24,589 nt of DNA from Blastocladiella britannica. Lineage: Eukaryota; Blastocladiomycota; Blastocladiomycetes; Blastocladiales; Blastocladiaceae. The translations under genes and the position numbers were made by a program. Where the stretch lies: NCBI GenBank assembly GCA_025349905.2, contig MU624774.1:1-24589 (forward strand), written 5' to 3'. The notes below the pieces were generated by a model. The model saw nothing but the letters and a program-made list of their open reading frames with translations. It ran no database searches and was not told the DNA's origin. Shown piece by piece: positions 1 through 10,226 of this stretch. The first letter of the stretch is position 1; each line of letters begins with the position of its first letter.

Positions 1-140
1 GGCGCGGACCTGACAGCTGAAACAACCTGATTGTACGGATTCGTGGGAAGTTGGCAAAATTTGGCGCCGACTTTGTTTTGTTTCATTTTTTCACGAAAAA
101 GTCAATAAATCAGAGAGAACTTGCATTGGACAGACGATCC
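1..140. other. 3' flank of the proteasome gene, no gene seen
   Basis: This short stretch lies downstream of the proteasome alpha4 stop codon, which is read on the minus strand. It is moderately AT-rich with T runs around 75-98. No splice-compatible coding sequence or RNA gene is recognisable. It probably holds the 3' untranslated region of the proteasome gene and perhaps the edge of a neighbour outside the window. Confidence 0.5.
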
Positions 141-1036
141 TTACGACGACGAAGACAAAGAAGCAGCGGCAGCAGCAGCAGCAGCGGCCACAGCGAGGCT
201 CGGCTTCTTCTTGGCCTCGGCCTCGGCCTCCTTCTCCTTCTCAATCTCCACCACCAGCTCGGCAATCACCGTCTCGTCCAAGTGCTTGATGGTCGCGTCT
301 TTGCCCCCCGGCACCAACCCCTCGGTGGTCATGTACGCGATCTCAATGTTCTTGGCCCCCGTCTGCACCACTTCGAGCAGCGCACGGACTGCCAGCTTGA
401 TGGCGCCACGGTGGTCGAGATCGGCGGTGTACTGCTTCTCCAGGAACTCGCGGACGGTCTTGGCGTTGCGGCCAATGGCGTTGGCCTTCCATGCGGCGTA
501 GGTTCCAGACGGATCGGTCGAGTACAGCTTGGGGACGCGGTCCGAGTCAATGCCCATGATCAAGGTCGAGATGCCAAAGGGCCGGACGCCGCCTGACTGG
601 GTGTATTTCTGTTTAATTTATGCGAGGTGTGAGTACTTGGTGATCATAGATAGACTCGAGTCGACAACCAATAAAATTGAGGTACCTGCTGCACGCCGGC
701 AATGTGACGCGAAATGTACTCGACCGAGACCGGGTCCTCGACCGTGAGGCGGTGCGACTGGCACTCGGTGCGGGCCTTGTCGACCAGCACGCGGCCGTCG
801 GCAGTCAGCCCCGCAAACGCCAGGCACACGTGGTGGTCGAGCGCATTGACTTTGCGCACGGTGCGCGGGTCCTGCAGCTTGAGCGCCGATTTCTTCTCCA
901 CGCCCAGCACCACCGTGTCGGCGCCCCGCACACCTACGGCGCAGGTACCACGGCGCACCGCCTCGAGGGCGTACTCGACCTGGAACAAGTGGCCGTCGGG
1001 GGAGAAGACGGTGAGGGCGCGATCGTATCCGGACAT
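141..1036 (-). CDS. PSMA7: 20S proteasome subunit alpha type-7 (alpha4)
   Basis: Two exons, complement(join(141..608,686..1036)), 272 codons before a TAA stop. The 77-nt intron has a GTACCT donor and CAG acceptor and joins ...AGVQQ to KYTQSGG..., the conserved alpha4 junction region. The start carries the proteasome alpha signature (residues 4-23, [12 protein letters not shown] then HLFQVEYA), which forms the gating N-terminus of the outer ring. Further alpha4 landmarks are [20 protein letters not shown] and the acidic-basic EIEKEKE stretch near the end. Alpha subunits are structural and gate-forming; the proteolytic sites are in beta subunits. The usual length is about 250 residues; this one has an extra C-terminal tail of alanines then serines, encoded by a GCN/CAG-like repeat at 163-189. 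It is divergent from RPB7, with 107 bp between start codons. The family call is firm; alpha4 over other alpha subunits rests on the listed motifs. Confidence 0.95.
163..189. repeat. Trinucleotide (GCN) repeat in the proteasome tail
   Basis: A near-perfect GCAGCG/GCAGCA run on the plus strand. Read on the minus strand in the proteasome alpha4 frame it encodes most of the alanine tract at the C-terminus. It is in frame, so length changes would alter tail length without breaking the gene. Confidence 0.85.
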
Positions 1037-1143
1037 CTTTTATTTGATCGGTTCTTTAGGTTTGGTTTGGATCTTGGTTGGTTGTGGTTGGCCAAGCGAG
1101 CGAAGAGAGTGAGGTTTTTTTTCTTTGGCTTTTTTTTACTAAA
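1037..1143. promoter_or_regulatory. Shared divergent promoter, proteasome alpha4 / RPB7
   Basis: The two start codons face away from each other across 107 bp, so both promoters and both 5' leaders must fit here or overlap the genes. The stretch is T-rich on the plus strand (runs near 1113-1138), which gives a polypyrimidine leader just before the RPB7 ATG. No canonical TATA box is evident. Shared regulation is an inference from the spacing. Confidence 0.5.
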
Positions 1144-1978
1144 ATGTTTTTCCTGGTATAACTTGACTAGACTAAACTGGACTGGGCCAACCATATGACA
1201 TGCCGCGTATAAAAACTAACTGGAAAGCACATTAGAAAGAACTGCACCACGTCGTCGAGCTGCTGCCCTCGCTCTTCACCAACGCCGTCGAGGACCAGCT
1301 GCGCCGCCGTTTACTGGACGAGGTCGAGGGCCTGATTGATCCGCGCATTGGCTACATCGTGGCCGTGGTCGATGTCATTTCCATTGGTGCCGGTGTGGTG
1401 CTCCCAGCTCAGGGCTCGGCCCAGTACGCTATCCACTACCTTGCCGTCGTGTTTAAGCCGTTCATTGGCCAGGTGGTGGATGCGGTTGTGACCAAGATTT
1501 CGGATGTACGCTATTATACCATCTATATGTGTACTCTTATTGACGATTATCGTAATAGCCTGGCGTGCTGACCGAGGTCGGGCCTGTCGAAATCTTTATT
1601 GCCAAGGCAGTGCGTTTTGTCCTTTGGTTTGGAATGAACGCGTACTCAATCTTGACACACACAGCTCGTCCCCGAATCATTCAAATACGAGCCAAGGGGC
1701 GGCTCGACCTGCTACGAGGACAAGGACGCGAATCAGGTTCGGTTTCCTTTTTTTTTTTTCGAAACTTGACTCCAACCCCGAGCAAATCACAGCGAATCGA
1801 GGCCAACTCACGCGTCCGGTTGCGGATCGTCAATACCATGACTACTTCGGACAAGATCGTACGTGTTTTTCTTTTTTGATACAGACAAGAAAGTGCGAGT
1901 GTCTCAATTTTTTCTTCGCATCGACAGAATTGCATTGGAACCATGCGCGGAGACGGCCTTGGCCTGATCAGCGGATAA
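1144..1978 (+). CDS. RPB7: RNA polymerase II subunit Rpb7
   Basis: Six exons, join(1144..1155,1236..1505,1559..1609,1665..1736,1793..1858,1928..1978), giving 173 residues, essentially the family length (172 in human). The first exon is only 12 nt and encodes MFFL; the second begins KELHH, so splicing rebuilds the conserved MFFLKEL start. Later landmarks are LLDEVEG, AVVFKPF, GEVVD-like GQVVD, EVGPVEIF, and the C-terminal S1/OB part with SRVRLRI and IGTMRGDGLGLI. Rpb7 pairs with Rpb4 as a stalk on Pol II that binds emerging RNA and supports initiation and mRNA fate. Introns are 80, 53, 55, 56 and 69 nt, all GT-AG and all in phase 0. Intron 1 contains CTAAC, a good branch-site match. The call is strong because every exon matches the family order. 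Confidence 0.95.
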
Positions 1979-2160
1979 AACTATAATATATGCATTTTAA
2001 TGCAACGGATCCGAGTCACTCGAGCGTGTGGTTGGTCAGCGCTGCATATCCCGAGTTTCCGCTCATAAGTCCGCATGGCAGTTTAAATTCAAGCACGACA
2101 ACTGCCCACACTTCTCTTCGCCGCTGCCGAGACCTTATCGATTTAATAAAATATACCACA
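1979..2160. promoter_or_regulatory. RPB7 - aldo-keto reductase intergenic
   Basis: The 182 bp between the RPB7 stop and the next start are AT-rich near both ends (ATATATGCATTTTAATG just after RPB7, and AATAAAATATACC just before the reductase ATG). It must hold the RPB7 3' end and the reductase promoter. The AATAAA near 2145 is on the plus strand, but it lies so near the next start that it need not be the RPB7 polyadenylation signal. Confidence 0.4.
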
Positions 2161-3413
2161 ATGTCCACCTCTGAATCCCTCGAGTTCCCGCCCATGTACG
2201 TCCTTTGCCATGAAAAACCAAATACAATGATCAATGTATTGATCGCACCCTCAAACGTATTTTAGGGAGTACCGCTTCCTTGGCAAGTCTGGCCTGAAGG
2301 TCTCGGTTCTGTCGCTGGGTACTATACTTTTCTTTATTCTTAAAAATATGACTCAAGGGAGCTGATTAAATCTTAAAAAGGCGGCTGGGTCACGTACGGC
2401 GGCCAGGTCAAGGACGACGTGACGTACCAGTGCATGAAGACCGCGTACGAGCTCGGCGTCAACTTTTTCGACACGGCCGAAGTGTATGCTTGTGCGTACA
2501 GTATTTCATTTATGTAAATAACGCCACAGTCTCACTAATGACATCGATCACAGCCGGCCAATCCGAGGTCGACATGGGCAAGGCGATCAAGCGTCTGGGC
2601 GAGGAGCTGGGCACCAAGCGCAGCGACCTGGTGATTTCCACCAAGCTGTTTTGGGCCGGTAAGGGCGTGAACGACCGCGGCCTGTCGCGCAAGCACATCA
2701 TCGAGGGTCTGCGTGCGTCGCTGGACCGCATGGATCAGACGTACGTGGACGTAGTCTTTGCGCATCGGCCCGACCCGGACACGCCCATGGAGGAGACGGT
2801 GCGTGCGTTCAACCATGTGATTGAGCGCGGGTGGGCGTTCTACTGGGGCACATCCGAGTGGTCGGCGCAGGAGATCACCGAGGCGCACCTGGTCGCGCAG
2901 CGCCTCAACCTGATTGGCCCGCTGTGCGAGCAGCCGCAGTACAACATGCTGCACCGCGAGCGGTTCGAGAAGGAGTACGCGCCGCTGTACAAGCACCACG
3001 GGCTTGGGACCACCATTTGGTCGCCGCTAGCGTCTGGCGTGCTCACGGGCAAGTACAACGACCTGTCCAACTTGCCCGAGGGGTCACGTCTGACCATGGC
3101 CGACAACCCGGTTATGGCGCGCATTCGCGCTGGGCTGGATACCGACGAGGGCAAGGCCAAGATCGCCAAGGTCGCAGCGCTGATGCCGATTGCCGACCGC
3201 TTGGGCTGCACCACCGCGCAGCTGGCGCTCGCGTGGTGCGTGCTCAGCAAGAACGTATCGACGGTGATCACGGGCGCGTCTCGCCCGGAACAGGTCAAGG
3301 AGAACATCCGGTCGCTGGCGGCGGTGGCGAAGATCACGCCCGACGTGCGGCTGGAGATCGAGGCGGTCCTGGACAACCAGCCCTCGTCCGAGTACAACTT
3401 CCGTAACGCGTGA
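2161..3413 (+). CDS. Kv channel beta-subunit-like aldo-keto reductase
   Basis: Four exons, join(2161..2195,2266..2318,2381..2491,2554..3413), 352 residues ending in TGA. The protein is an AKR barrel of the AKR6/Kv-beta type. It has YRFLGKSGLKVS at the start, DTAEVYASG (catalytic Asp60 and Tyr65), ISTKLFW (Lys97) and VFAHRPDPDTP (His137), so the full D-Y-K-H tetrad is present. Animal Kv-beta2 has Asn at the His position; this protein resembles plant KAB1 there. GLSRKHIIEGL, WGTSEWSAQEI, WSPLASGVLTGKY and VITGASRPEQV give the barrel and NADPH-binding loops. The likely role is NADPH-dependent reduction of small carbonyls, possibly attached to a potassium channel, though no channel gene is nearby. 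Introns of 70, 62 and 62 nt split codons cleanly and restore the conserved glycine-rich and catalytic stretches. The family is firm; the physiological partner is unknown. Confidence 0.93.
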
Positions 3414-3567
3414 TCTTTCTTGCTCAATGCAATATTTTCTTTGAGGTCCGAGCACATGGAGGTTTGTGGGGTGGGGAAGAACGGAGCAACTTGGATCCCG
3501 CAACTCTCCGAGGAGGTGGAGGGAACATTTGCCAGCGCACTCTTTGCCCCCCATCGAAAAGTAAATT
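3414..3567. promoter_or_regulatory. Reductase - SHMT intergenic
   Basis: A stretch of 154 bp between the reductase stop and the SHMT start, on the same strand. No distinct motif stands out beyond a short C-rich patch (TTTGCCCCCC near 3543) before the SHMT start. Confidence 0.35.
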
Positions 3568-5163
3568 ATGCTCCGCACCAAGATCGCCTCCCTTGCAGTT
3601 CGCGCTAGTACCGCTGCCCTGCAACAGCGTGCTCTGGCCACTGCCGCCTCATCGACGTTCTCGGCCGCTCAGCAGGCAGAGGAGCTCAACGGCACGCTTG
3701 CGGCGGTGGACCCGACGGTGCATGACATTATCGAGCACGAGAAGCAGCGGCAGCGCGAGTCGCTGGTGCTGATCCCGTCCGAGAACTACACGTCGCGCGC
3801 GGTGATGCAGGCGCTCGGGTCGCCCATGCAGAACAAGTACTCGGAGGGGTACCCGGGTGCGCGGTACTATGGCGGCAACCAGTTCATTGACCAGGCCGAG
3901 TCGCTGTGCCAGGCCCGTGCGCTCGAGGCGTTTGGGCTCGACCCGGCCAAATGGGGATGCAACGTGCAGCCGCTGTCCGGCGCGCCTGCGAACCTGTACG
4001 TGTACGGCGCGCTGCTCAAGCCGCACGAGCGGATCATGGGCCTGGACCTGCCTCACGGCGGGCACCTCTCGCACGGGTACCAGACCGACACCAAGAAGAT
4101 TTCGGCGGTGTCGGCGTACTTTGAGACGCTGCCGTACCGCCTGGATGAGACCACCGGGTACATTGACTACGACACGCTGCAGGCAAATGCGCGCCTGTAC
4201 CGCCCCAAGATCATCATTGCCGGCGCGTCGGCGTACGCCCGCAACTACGACTATGCGCGCATGCGCGTCATTGCCGACTCGGTCGGCGCGTACCTCATGT
4301 CCGACATGGCCCACATCTCCGGTATGCATACTTTATTCATGTGATCGAGTGCTTTTACTCAAACAATGATTCAAACAGGCTTTGTCGCCGCTGGAGACCT
4401 GCCGTCGCCGTTCGAGCACTCGGACATTGTGACCACCACCACCCATAAGTCGCTCCGCGGTCCGCGCGGAGCCATCATCTTCTTCCGTCGCGGCGACCGG
4501 TCGATCGTGGACAAAAAGACGGGCAAGCCGATTCCGTACGCGCTCGAGTCGGCAATCAACGCGTCCGTGTTCCCCGGCCACCAAGGCGGCCCGCACAACC
4601 ACACGATCACGGCGCTGGCGGTAGCCCTCGCCCAGACCAAGTCCCCGGCGTTCCGCGCCTACTCGAAGCAAGTGCTGGCCAACAACCAGGCGTTTGCGAC
4701 CGCGTTGATGGATAAGGGGTACAAGTTGGTGAGTGGCGGGACCGATAACCACCTGCTACTGGTGGACCTGAAGCCCAAGGGCATTGACGGCGCGCGCGTC
4801 GAGCGCGTTTTGGAGCTGGCCAACATTGCCGCCAACAAGAACACGGTGCCCGGCGATACATCGGCGCTGATCCCCGGTGGTCTGCGCATGGGTACTCCGG
4901 CCATGACGTCGCGCGGGTTGCACGAGCAGGACTTTGCGACCATTGCCGGTTTCATTGACCGCGCCGTGGGGGCCTCCAAGGACGTGGCCAAGACCGTGGG
5001 CGGCAAGCGGCTCAAGGATTTCAAGGCCGCGCTCGACGGCGGCGACGAGGTGGTTGCCACCAAGTACCCGGCCATTGCCGAGCTGCGGGATGAGGTGCGG
5101 ACGTTTGCGCGCAAGTTCCCGACCGTGGGCTGGACCGAGTCCGAGATGGTGTACCGCGAGTAA
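3568..5163 (+). CDS. Serine hydroxymethyltransferase, mitochondrial form
   Basis: Two exons, join(3568..4321,4379..5163), 512 residues ending in TAA. The 57-nt intron (GTATGC...CAG) splits a glycine codon and joins MAHISG to FVAAG. SHMT moves the serine beta-carbon to tetrahydrofolate, giving glycine and 5,10-methylene-THF. The PLP-binding motif [13 protein letters not shown] is complete, with the Schiff-base lysine at about residue 275. Other hallmarks are [47 protein letters not shown] and the C-terminal [11 protein letters not shown]. The first 30 or so residues are rich in Arg, Ala, Ser and Leu with no acid residues, as expected of a mitochondrial presequence, which favours the organellar isozyme. 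Length fits the mitochondrial forms. The gene is convergent with the TmcB-like gene, with only 39 bp between stops. Confidence 0.95.
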
Positions 5164-5202
5164 AATGAGCTAATATATTACCCCCCTTCATGCTGCTGTT
5201 CT

Positions 5203-8200
5203 CTAATTCTCGTCCGTCACGGTCGTGCGCAGCAACAGACCGCCCGAGTCCAAAAACGCGTCGAGCCCCGCCACGTCCTTGTATGACGTGTGCGGAATCA
5301 TGTACAGCAGCGTGGTGACCGCGTGCGCGTCTTTGCGCAGCCGCTGCACCACCAAGACAAAGAACGTGAGGATTCCCCAGAAAAACACCCCAATGGTAAC
5401 CACAAACAAGATCACGGTGGTGGTACTCGAGACGTTGATCTGGCGAATAAACTGGTTCATGATCGCGGCCGCCAAGTCGTTGATGCGGTTCCCGATATCG
5501 TTGGCCATGTTGCGCAGGAGCATGTACGTGCTGTACCGGTCAGGCGTCACCGCAAACATGGTGGTGTTGTCGGCCATGTAGTTGGCGAGCTTGGTGCCTA
5601 CATCAAAGAACCGCGTCACCTCCGCGTTCAGGGGCTGGCTCGCCATTTGTGTCGTGAACCCAATGTTGGGCTGGTCAACGATGCCCACGCACGTGCTCGG
5701 GAAGTTGATGCAGTCGCGAGGCTGCACGGTGAGGGACGGAAACTGTTCCGACAGGCCTCCTATATCGTTCACAAGGAGGTTATTGTAGTATTGGCCGTCC
5801 GTGATCGCTCCCCGAATGACGCGGTTGCAGAGGTCTATGTCGTACATATTGAGCAAATCGTTCTGTCTTCGTTATGGGGCGAGAATAAGGAAAAAAAAAT
5901 ACAAGGTTCATACCACTGCTGAGGGTCGAATCCAAGCTGGCCCACTCGTTGCTAAACACGCGCATCACAACGACATAGAGTCGCCGATCGTCATTGTTGA
6001 GCATTCGTGTGAATCCTTGATTTAGATTGAGGGAGCTATGTATATGCAAACCAAACGAGGATTGTGAGACAAAATTGAACAAAAAGAGCAAAACCCGAGG
6101 AACGTACAGAATCGTCTGTGCAAACATGGCAATGACAAGGCCAGCAACAATGGTGAACCCAAGCGTTAATTTCATTCTGTACTTTTTGCTGCGATGTGCC
6201 ACAGGAGCTCCAGCGTTGTCGGTCGGGGACGGAAGGACCTTGTGCTCCGAGGTAGCGAGCAAGTCGTTCTCGGCATCAATGATTTCTGTATTTTGTTCCA
6301 CAGGATCGACTGCACGTCAGCAACACGATCGGTTTGCAAAATGTAAAATAAACGGACCTTTAAACGACTCAATCTCCTCCTCCATGGACAAAACGAGCGC
6401 CGACGCCGTCTTTTTGGGAACCTCGAGCACCATCTTGAGAATTTGATCCTCGCCCGTGAAGTAACTGCCCAGCATCCACCGGTACGTGAAGAGGTAGGTC
6501 ATTCCCAAGAACAAAAGTGACCCAGCGAGCGCAAGCAGCATGATGTTCATGTTGGCCGACACGGTCTGATTATACGTGTCAATGCCGGACTGGGGGAGAG
6601 TGCGGATCGCGTCATAGATCACAAGCACTGGGTATTCTCCAACTGTGAGATTTCGTATACGTAGTACTAATACCGGAGGGTATACATACAGTTATCCGTC
6701 AAGAACTGGCCATGCGTTCAATTCAATGGTGTCAGCAGTCAATAGTGGGATCAATTAAATGAGAACAAATACCCGAAGCTCTGGCGCATTGCTGAAAATG
6801 TCGGGCGTGAGTTGCCCAAAGTTGGCGTACACGAGCGCCGTTTGCCCCGCCTGCACGACCGTCTGCGATATTTGCAGCGCATTGTACGAGAGCGCCTGGT
6901 AATCCACCGATGTGGGAGAGAGCAACGCCTTGTACACTCGGAAGAGCGGCGGCGGGGTCTTGAGGTAGTTCCAGCTCTGGGCAACCACGGGCAAGAGCTG
7001 CGTCGACAAAATGGCGATATTGGCCTTCAGGGCGGCCAAGGCCGTGTTAAAGTCTGCCTGGGCTCCAAGCAAGTTGTTGAACACCATCAGGCGCACGTTC
7101 TCGAGAACCACCGAGACCAGGCGACGAGCGGTGCGGGACGTTGCAAACTGGTTTTGGAGCACATCCACCGTCGCGTTGAACATTTGCAGGCACACGATGA
7201 ACCCAATGAGCGTAGCAACAAAGAACAGGAACCCAAAGGTCAGCACGATGCGAACAGTTCGGAGCGGGCGAATCACGCGCTCGTTCAGCACCCGGCGCAT
7301 GTTGGCCTTGTGGCGCTCGACGCGCGATGCGGACGTGCCCGACGTTTGCGACCCGCTGAGGCGGTTCCGCCCACCAGTCGGCGACATTTTGGCCGGAGAG
7401 TCGAACGAGTCCTGCGAGTGCGCATGCGGACGGTCTTGTGGACGCTGCTCGCGCCACAGTATCCGGCGGGGATCGACCGCGTCCCCGGACTCTCCAACCA
7501 GGCCCTTGGTTTGAATTGAGGGCGCGGTGCGGACCATGGACCCCTCTGACTCCTCGGCAATCGTCTGGGCGATGCCGGGCTTCCCCTTGAATGCGGCATC
7601 GTCCAGCTCGGGCGGCGGCGAGTCCACGCCACCGGTCCGTTCAAGCGTGGTATTTCCGTGGTCGCCAAATGCCTCGCGATGGTTGCGCGACTCTTGCATC
7701 TCCACGTCCTCGGCGATCTCCAGGACCTGTGCCGCACGCACTGCGTCCGCCTCCACGAACACCAAGTACTGGGAATAGGCGCGAAGGAGTTGCTTGTCGC
7801 GGGGGTTGCGCTCGATAAGTTTTGCATACGACACGTTGGCACCGGCCATGTGCTCAGCCAGCCGCGTCACGGCTTCCGCTACACGCGGAAGACTGGAAGT
7901 GATGCGCACCAGCTCCCAAATATCGCGCACAGTGTACAGCGCGCGCAGATGGTGCAGACGCACCTCACGTTCCAGCGACTCCATGGCGGCTCGGTCCAAC
8001 AAGTGCGCGCCGCGGTCGCGCAGGGCCCGGTCGCGCGAGAACGCGAGAAACTTGACGTCCAAGGGCACGCCGCCCCGGGTCCCACCCAAGTCGCCCATGA
8101 GCACGTCCGCGGCGGCCAGTCCCTCGTCGCCATAAAACGCAGCCAGGTACGTTGATGCGAGGAGAAGCAAGAGAGGTTCCTTGGGGAACTCGACGAGACC

Positions 8201-10226
8201 ACGCTCGAGCAGCTGGAGTCCGAGCGCAACTTGCTTGTTGGTCGGGTTGTCGCGAATGAACCGGATGCACACCTCAACGTACAGCGGAGAGTCAAACACC
8301 CGCGACCGGCGCTTTGGCTGGCGCTCATGGACGGTACTGAGCAGTTCGTTGCTGGCACCTCGCAGCAGGTTGGAAACCACAAAGTCCGTATCCTCCTTGG
8401 CTCGCTGCATGGTTCCCGAGAGTGGGTTGTGCGCTGTCGACTGGTTTGCTCCTCCACTTCCGATAGCACTGCGGCTGATGGTTCCGCGGATGGAAGCGCT
8501 TCCGGAAACATGCACGCCCTCTCCAGCGGCAGGAGCAGTTCCGTTGAATGGCAGTCCTGGCGTGGTCTGAGTGTGTGTCGCTCCTGCTTGAGTTGGCAGG
8601 CCGCCCAGGGTCGTGACTACAGCGCCAGGTTTTCCAGCGCGCCCAGGAGCATGTGCCTTGGCCAACGACGCCGAGGAAGGGTCCGCACTAATGCCAGCCG
8701 CCGCATCGCGTGCCGCCGCCGTCTCTTCGCGGCAAATGTGGTGCCAAACGCGAATGGTGGTTGACAGGTAACGTTTCGTTGTCCACCGAGTGACCCACGC
8801 ACCGCCAACGAGCCCAACCGCCGCGGCCGCGAAAAGAAGCGGCCACCAGCCTTGCGAGGACTTGGCCGTATTTGAGGATCCCACGAGCGCCTTAATGATA
8901 ATAGCACCAATGGCGGACGTAACCCCGGCGGTGGCCATGCCGGACCGCAGCATGTTCATGCGCACCTCAAAGTATGGGAGGGTTGTGGTCGATTTCCAAG
9001 CCTGGTAGACCAGTCCGAGCGCAACGAGAACAATGTGGGCCCATGCGCCAGAGTTGTTGGACGGGAGCGCGAATTCCGCTATTGTGCACATGTCAGTCTT
9101 TTTGTTTGATTTGCTTGAACAACATCTCCTGAAATAAACGAACCAAGAACGACAAGTAGGATCCGCAAGCACACGGCAAGACAGTCCACTCGTCCATGCG
9201 CCTTGGCAAGCGGGTTTTCTGACGTCGGGGAGGTCTCGGTAAACTGAGCCGTGAAGGTTTAAGTAAGCATTCCGTGGGTAAGCCATGATATTTCCTAAAC
9301 TAGGCAATCGTACCACTAAAGATCCGACAATGAGGAGCGGCAGGTAAAGCAACAGCGCGAGGGCGTTAAGGATGACGAGTGGCAGGTGGGGAACCGTCGC
9401 GCAGTTGACGTTGAAAGCGGCAATTCGTCCTCCGCAGTTGAGGCCGCCAATGAGGATCGTCAGGCAGGGAATCGAGAGCGCTGTGAGCAGGAGCGTGATG
9501 AGCCACCGCAACAAGCGCAAAGCAATCATCGGGATCTTGGCCTCCGCATGCATAAAGTACGAGACGCTGATCGTGAGCGCGATCGTCACGTACACGAGAG
9601 ACAGAACTTTTTGATTGCCATTCATCAGTACATTGGTTGGCACGATAAATATAATATACGCACCAGCAACATTAGCGGCAGAAAATAGAGAATAATCGGT
9701 CAAGGCGCGGACAGGCTCAGTCGCGACCGCCAGCCAGAACGGCAGATCAGTAAACACGGACTGCGAAAAGATGAACGAGAGCCATTGCAGGTCCTCGACG
9801 AACTGATAAATTTTTTTTTTTTTGGGAAGATGAATGAATGAATGAACAAACGACAAGACAATGCGTACTGCGAGAAACCAAGACGCTCGCGGGGGAAATT
9901 CGTTATCATGGATCGTAATATACGCAACCTATTAGAGAGATAGAATATTCAACGACACACGATAGCGGCCGAAACAGACAGCGAAATCCACGTACATCAA
10001 AAATGGCCTTTTCAATCAACGACACTTGGAGTGCACGGATCTGATTCAAGTTACGAGTTTCTTTGGCAGGATGGGCGGGCCCCTGTGCGACGGAACCGGT
10101 TTTAAACCCCCCTGAGGCATGATCGGGGAAACCAGTACCGACTGCGGTGCGTGGAGTCGTGGGAGAATTGCCTGCAGCCGATCCGAGAAGCCGGTCGCGC
10201 GCAGTGGCAGAATAAGATCGCTTCAT
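5203..10226 (-). CDS. TmcB/TmcC TPR-like giant membrane protein
   Basis: Ten exons: complement(join(5203..5834,5914..6035,6108..6309,6358..6642,6690..6705,6773..9078,9144..9243,9314..9802,9869..9928,9996..10226)), about 1480 residues, stop TAG. The order matches the TmcB/TmcC-TPR family seen in chytrids and ciliates: a multi-span N-terminal region (about residues 95-390), a helical TPR/HAT-like middle (about 550-755, with LLERGLVEFPKEP, LRAYSQYLVFVEAD and AAQVLEIAEDVE), a low-complexity stretch, then at least four widely spaced membrane spans with extracellular-type loops. Exon 6 is a 16-nt microexon. Three joins are uncertain. The exon 3 donor could be 3 nt earlier. The 72-nt intron at 6036-6107 is in frame without stops. 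The exon 9/10 join could instead be 5903/5862, adding 13 residues. The family's function is unknown; a sensory or adhesive surface role is only a guess. Confidence 0.8.
6690..6705 (-). other. 16-nt microexon of the TmcB-like gene
   Basis: This exon encodes FLTDN plus the first base of the next codon. It is flanked by a 67-nt upstream intron ending CCAG and a 47-nt downstream intron starting GTATGTAT and ending CACAG. It is required to keep the frame between the large exon 5 and exon 7, since both neighbours are strongly coding and no other donor and acceptor pair I could find joins them. Confidence 0.65.
9811..9846. repeat. Homopolymer plus tetranucleotide repeat in an intron
   Basis: Thirteen T (9811-9823) are followed by a TGAA tetranucleotide run (9831-9846). 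Both lie in intron 2 of the TmcB-like gene. On the transcribed strand the intron therefore ends in an A run shortly before the acceptor, in place of the usual pyrimidine tract. Confidence 0.8.

Noticed and set aside
51..596. Long plus-strand frame across the proteasome gene
   Set aside because: It is the antisense shadow of proteasome alpha4 exon 2, whose minus-strand translation matches the family throughout.
3649..4329. Long minus-strand frame inside SHMT
   Set aside because: Arg/Val-rich shadow of a GC-rich coding exon; the plus strand encodes SHMT without gaps.
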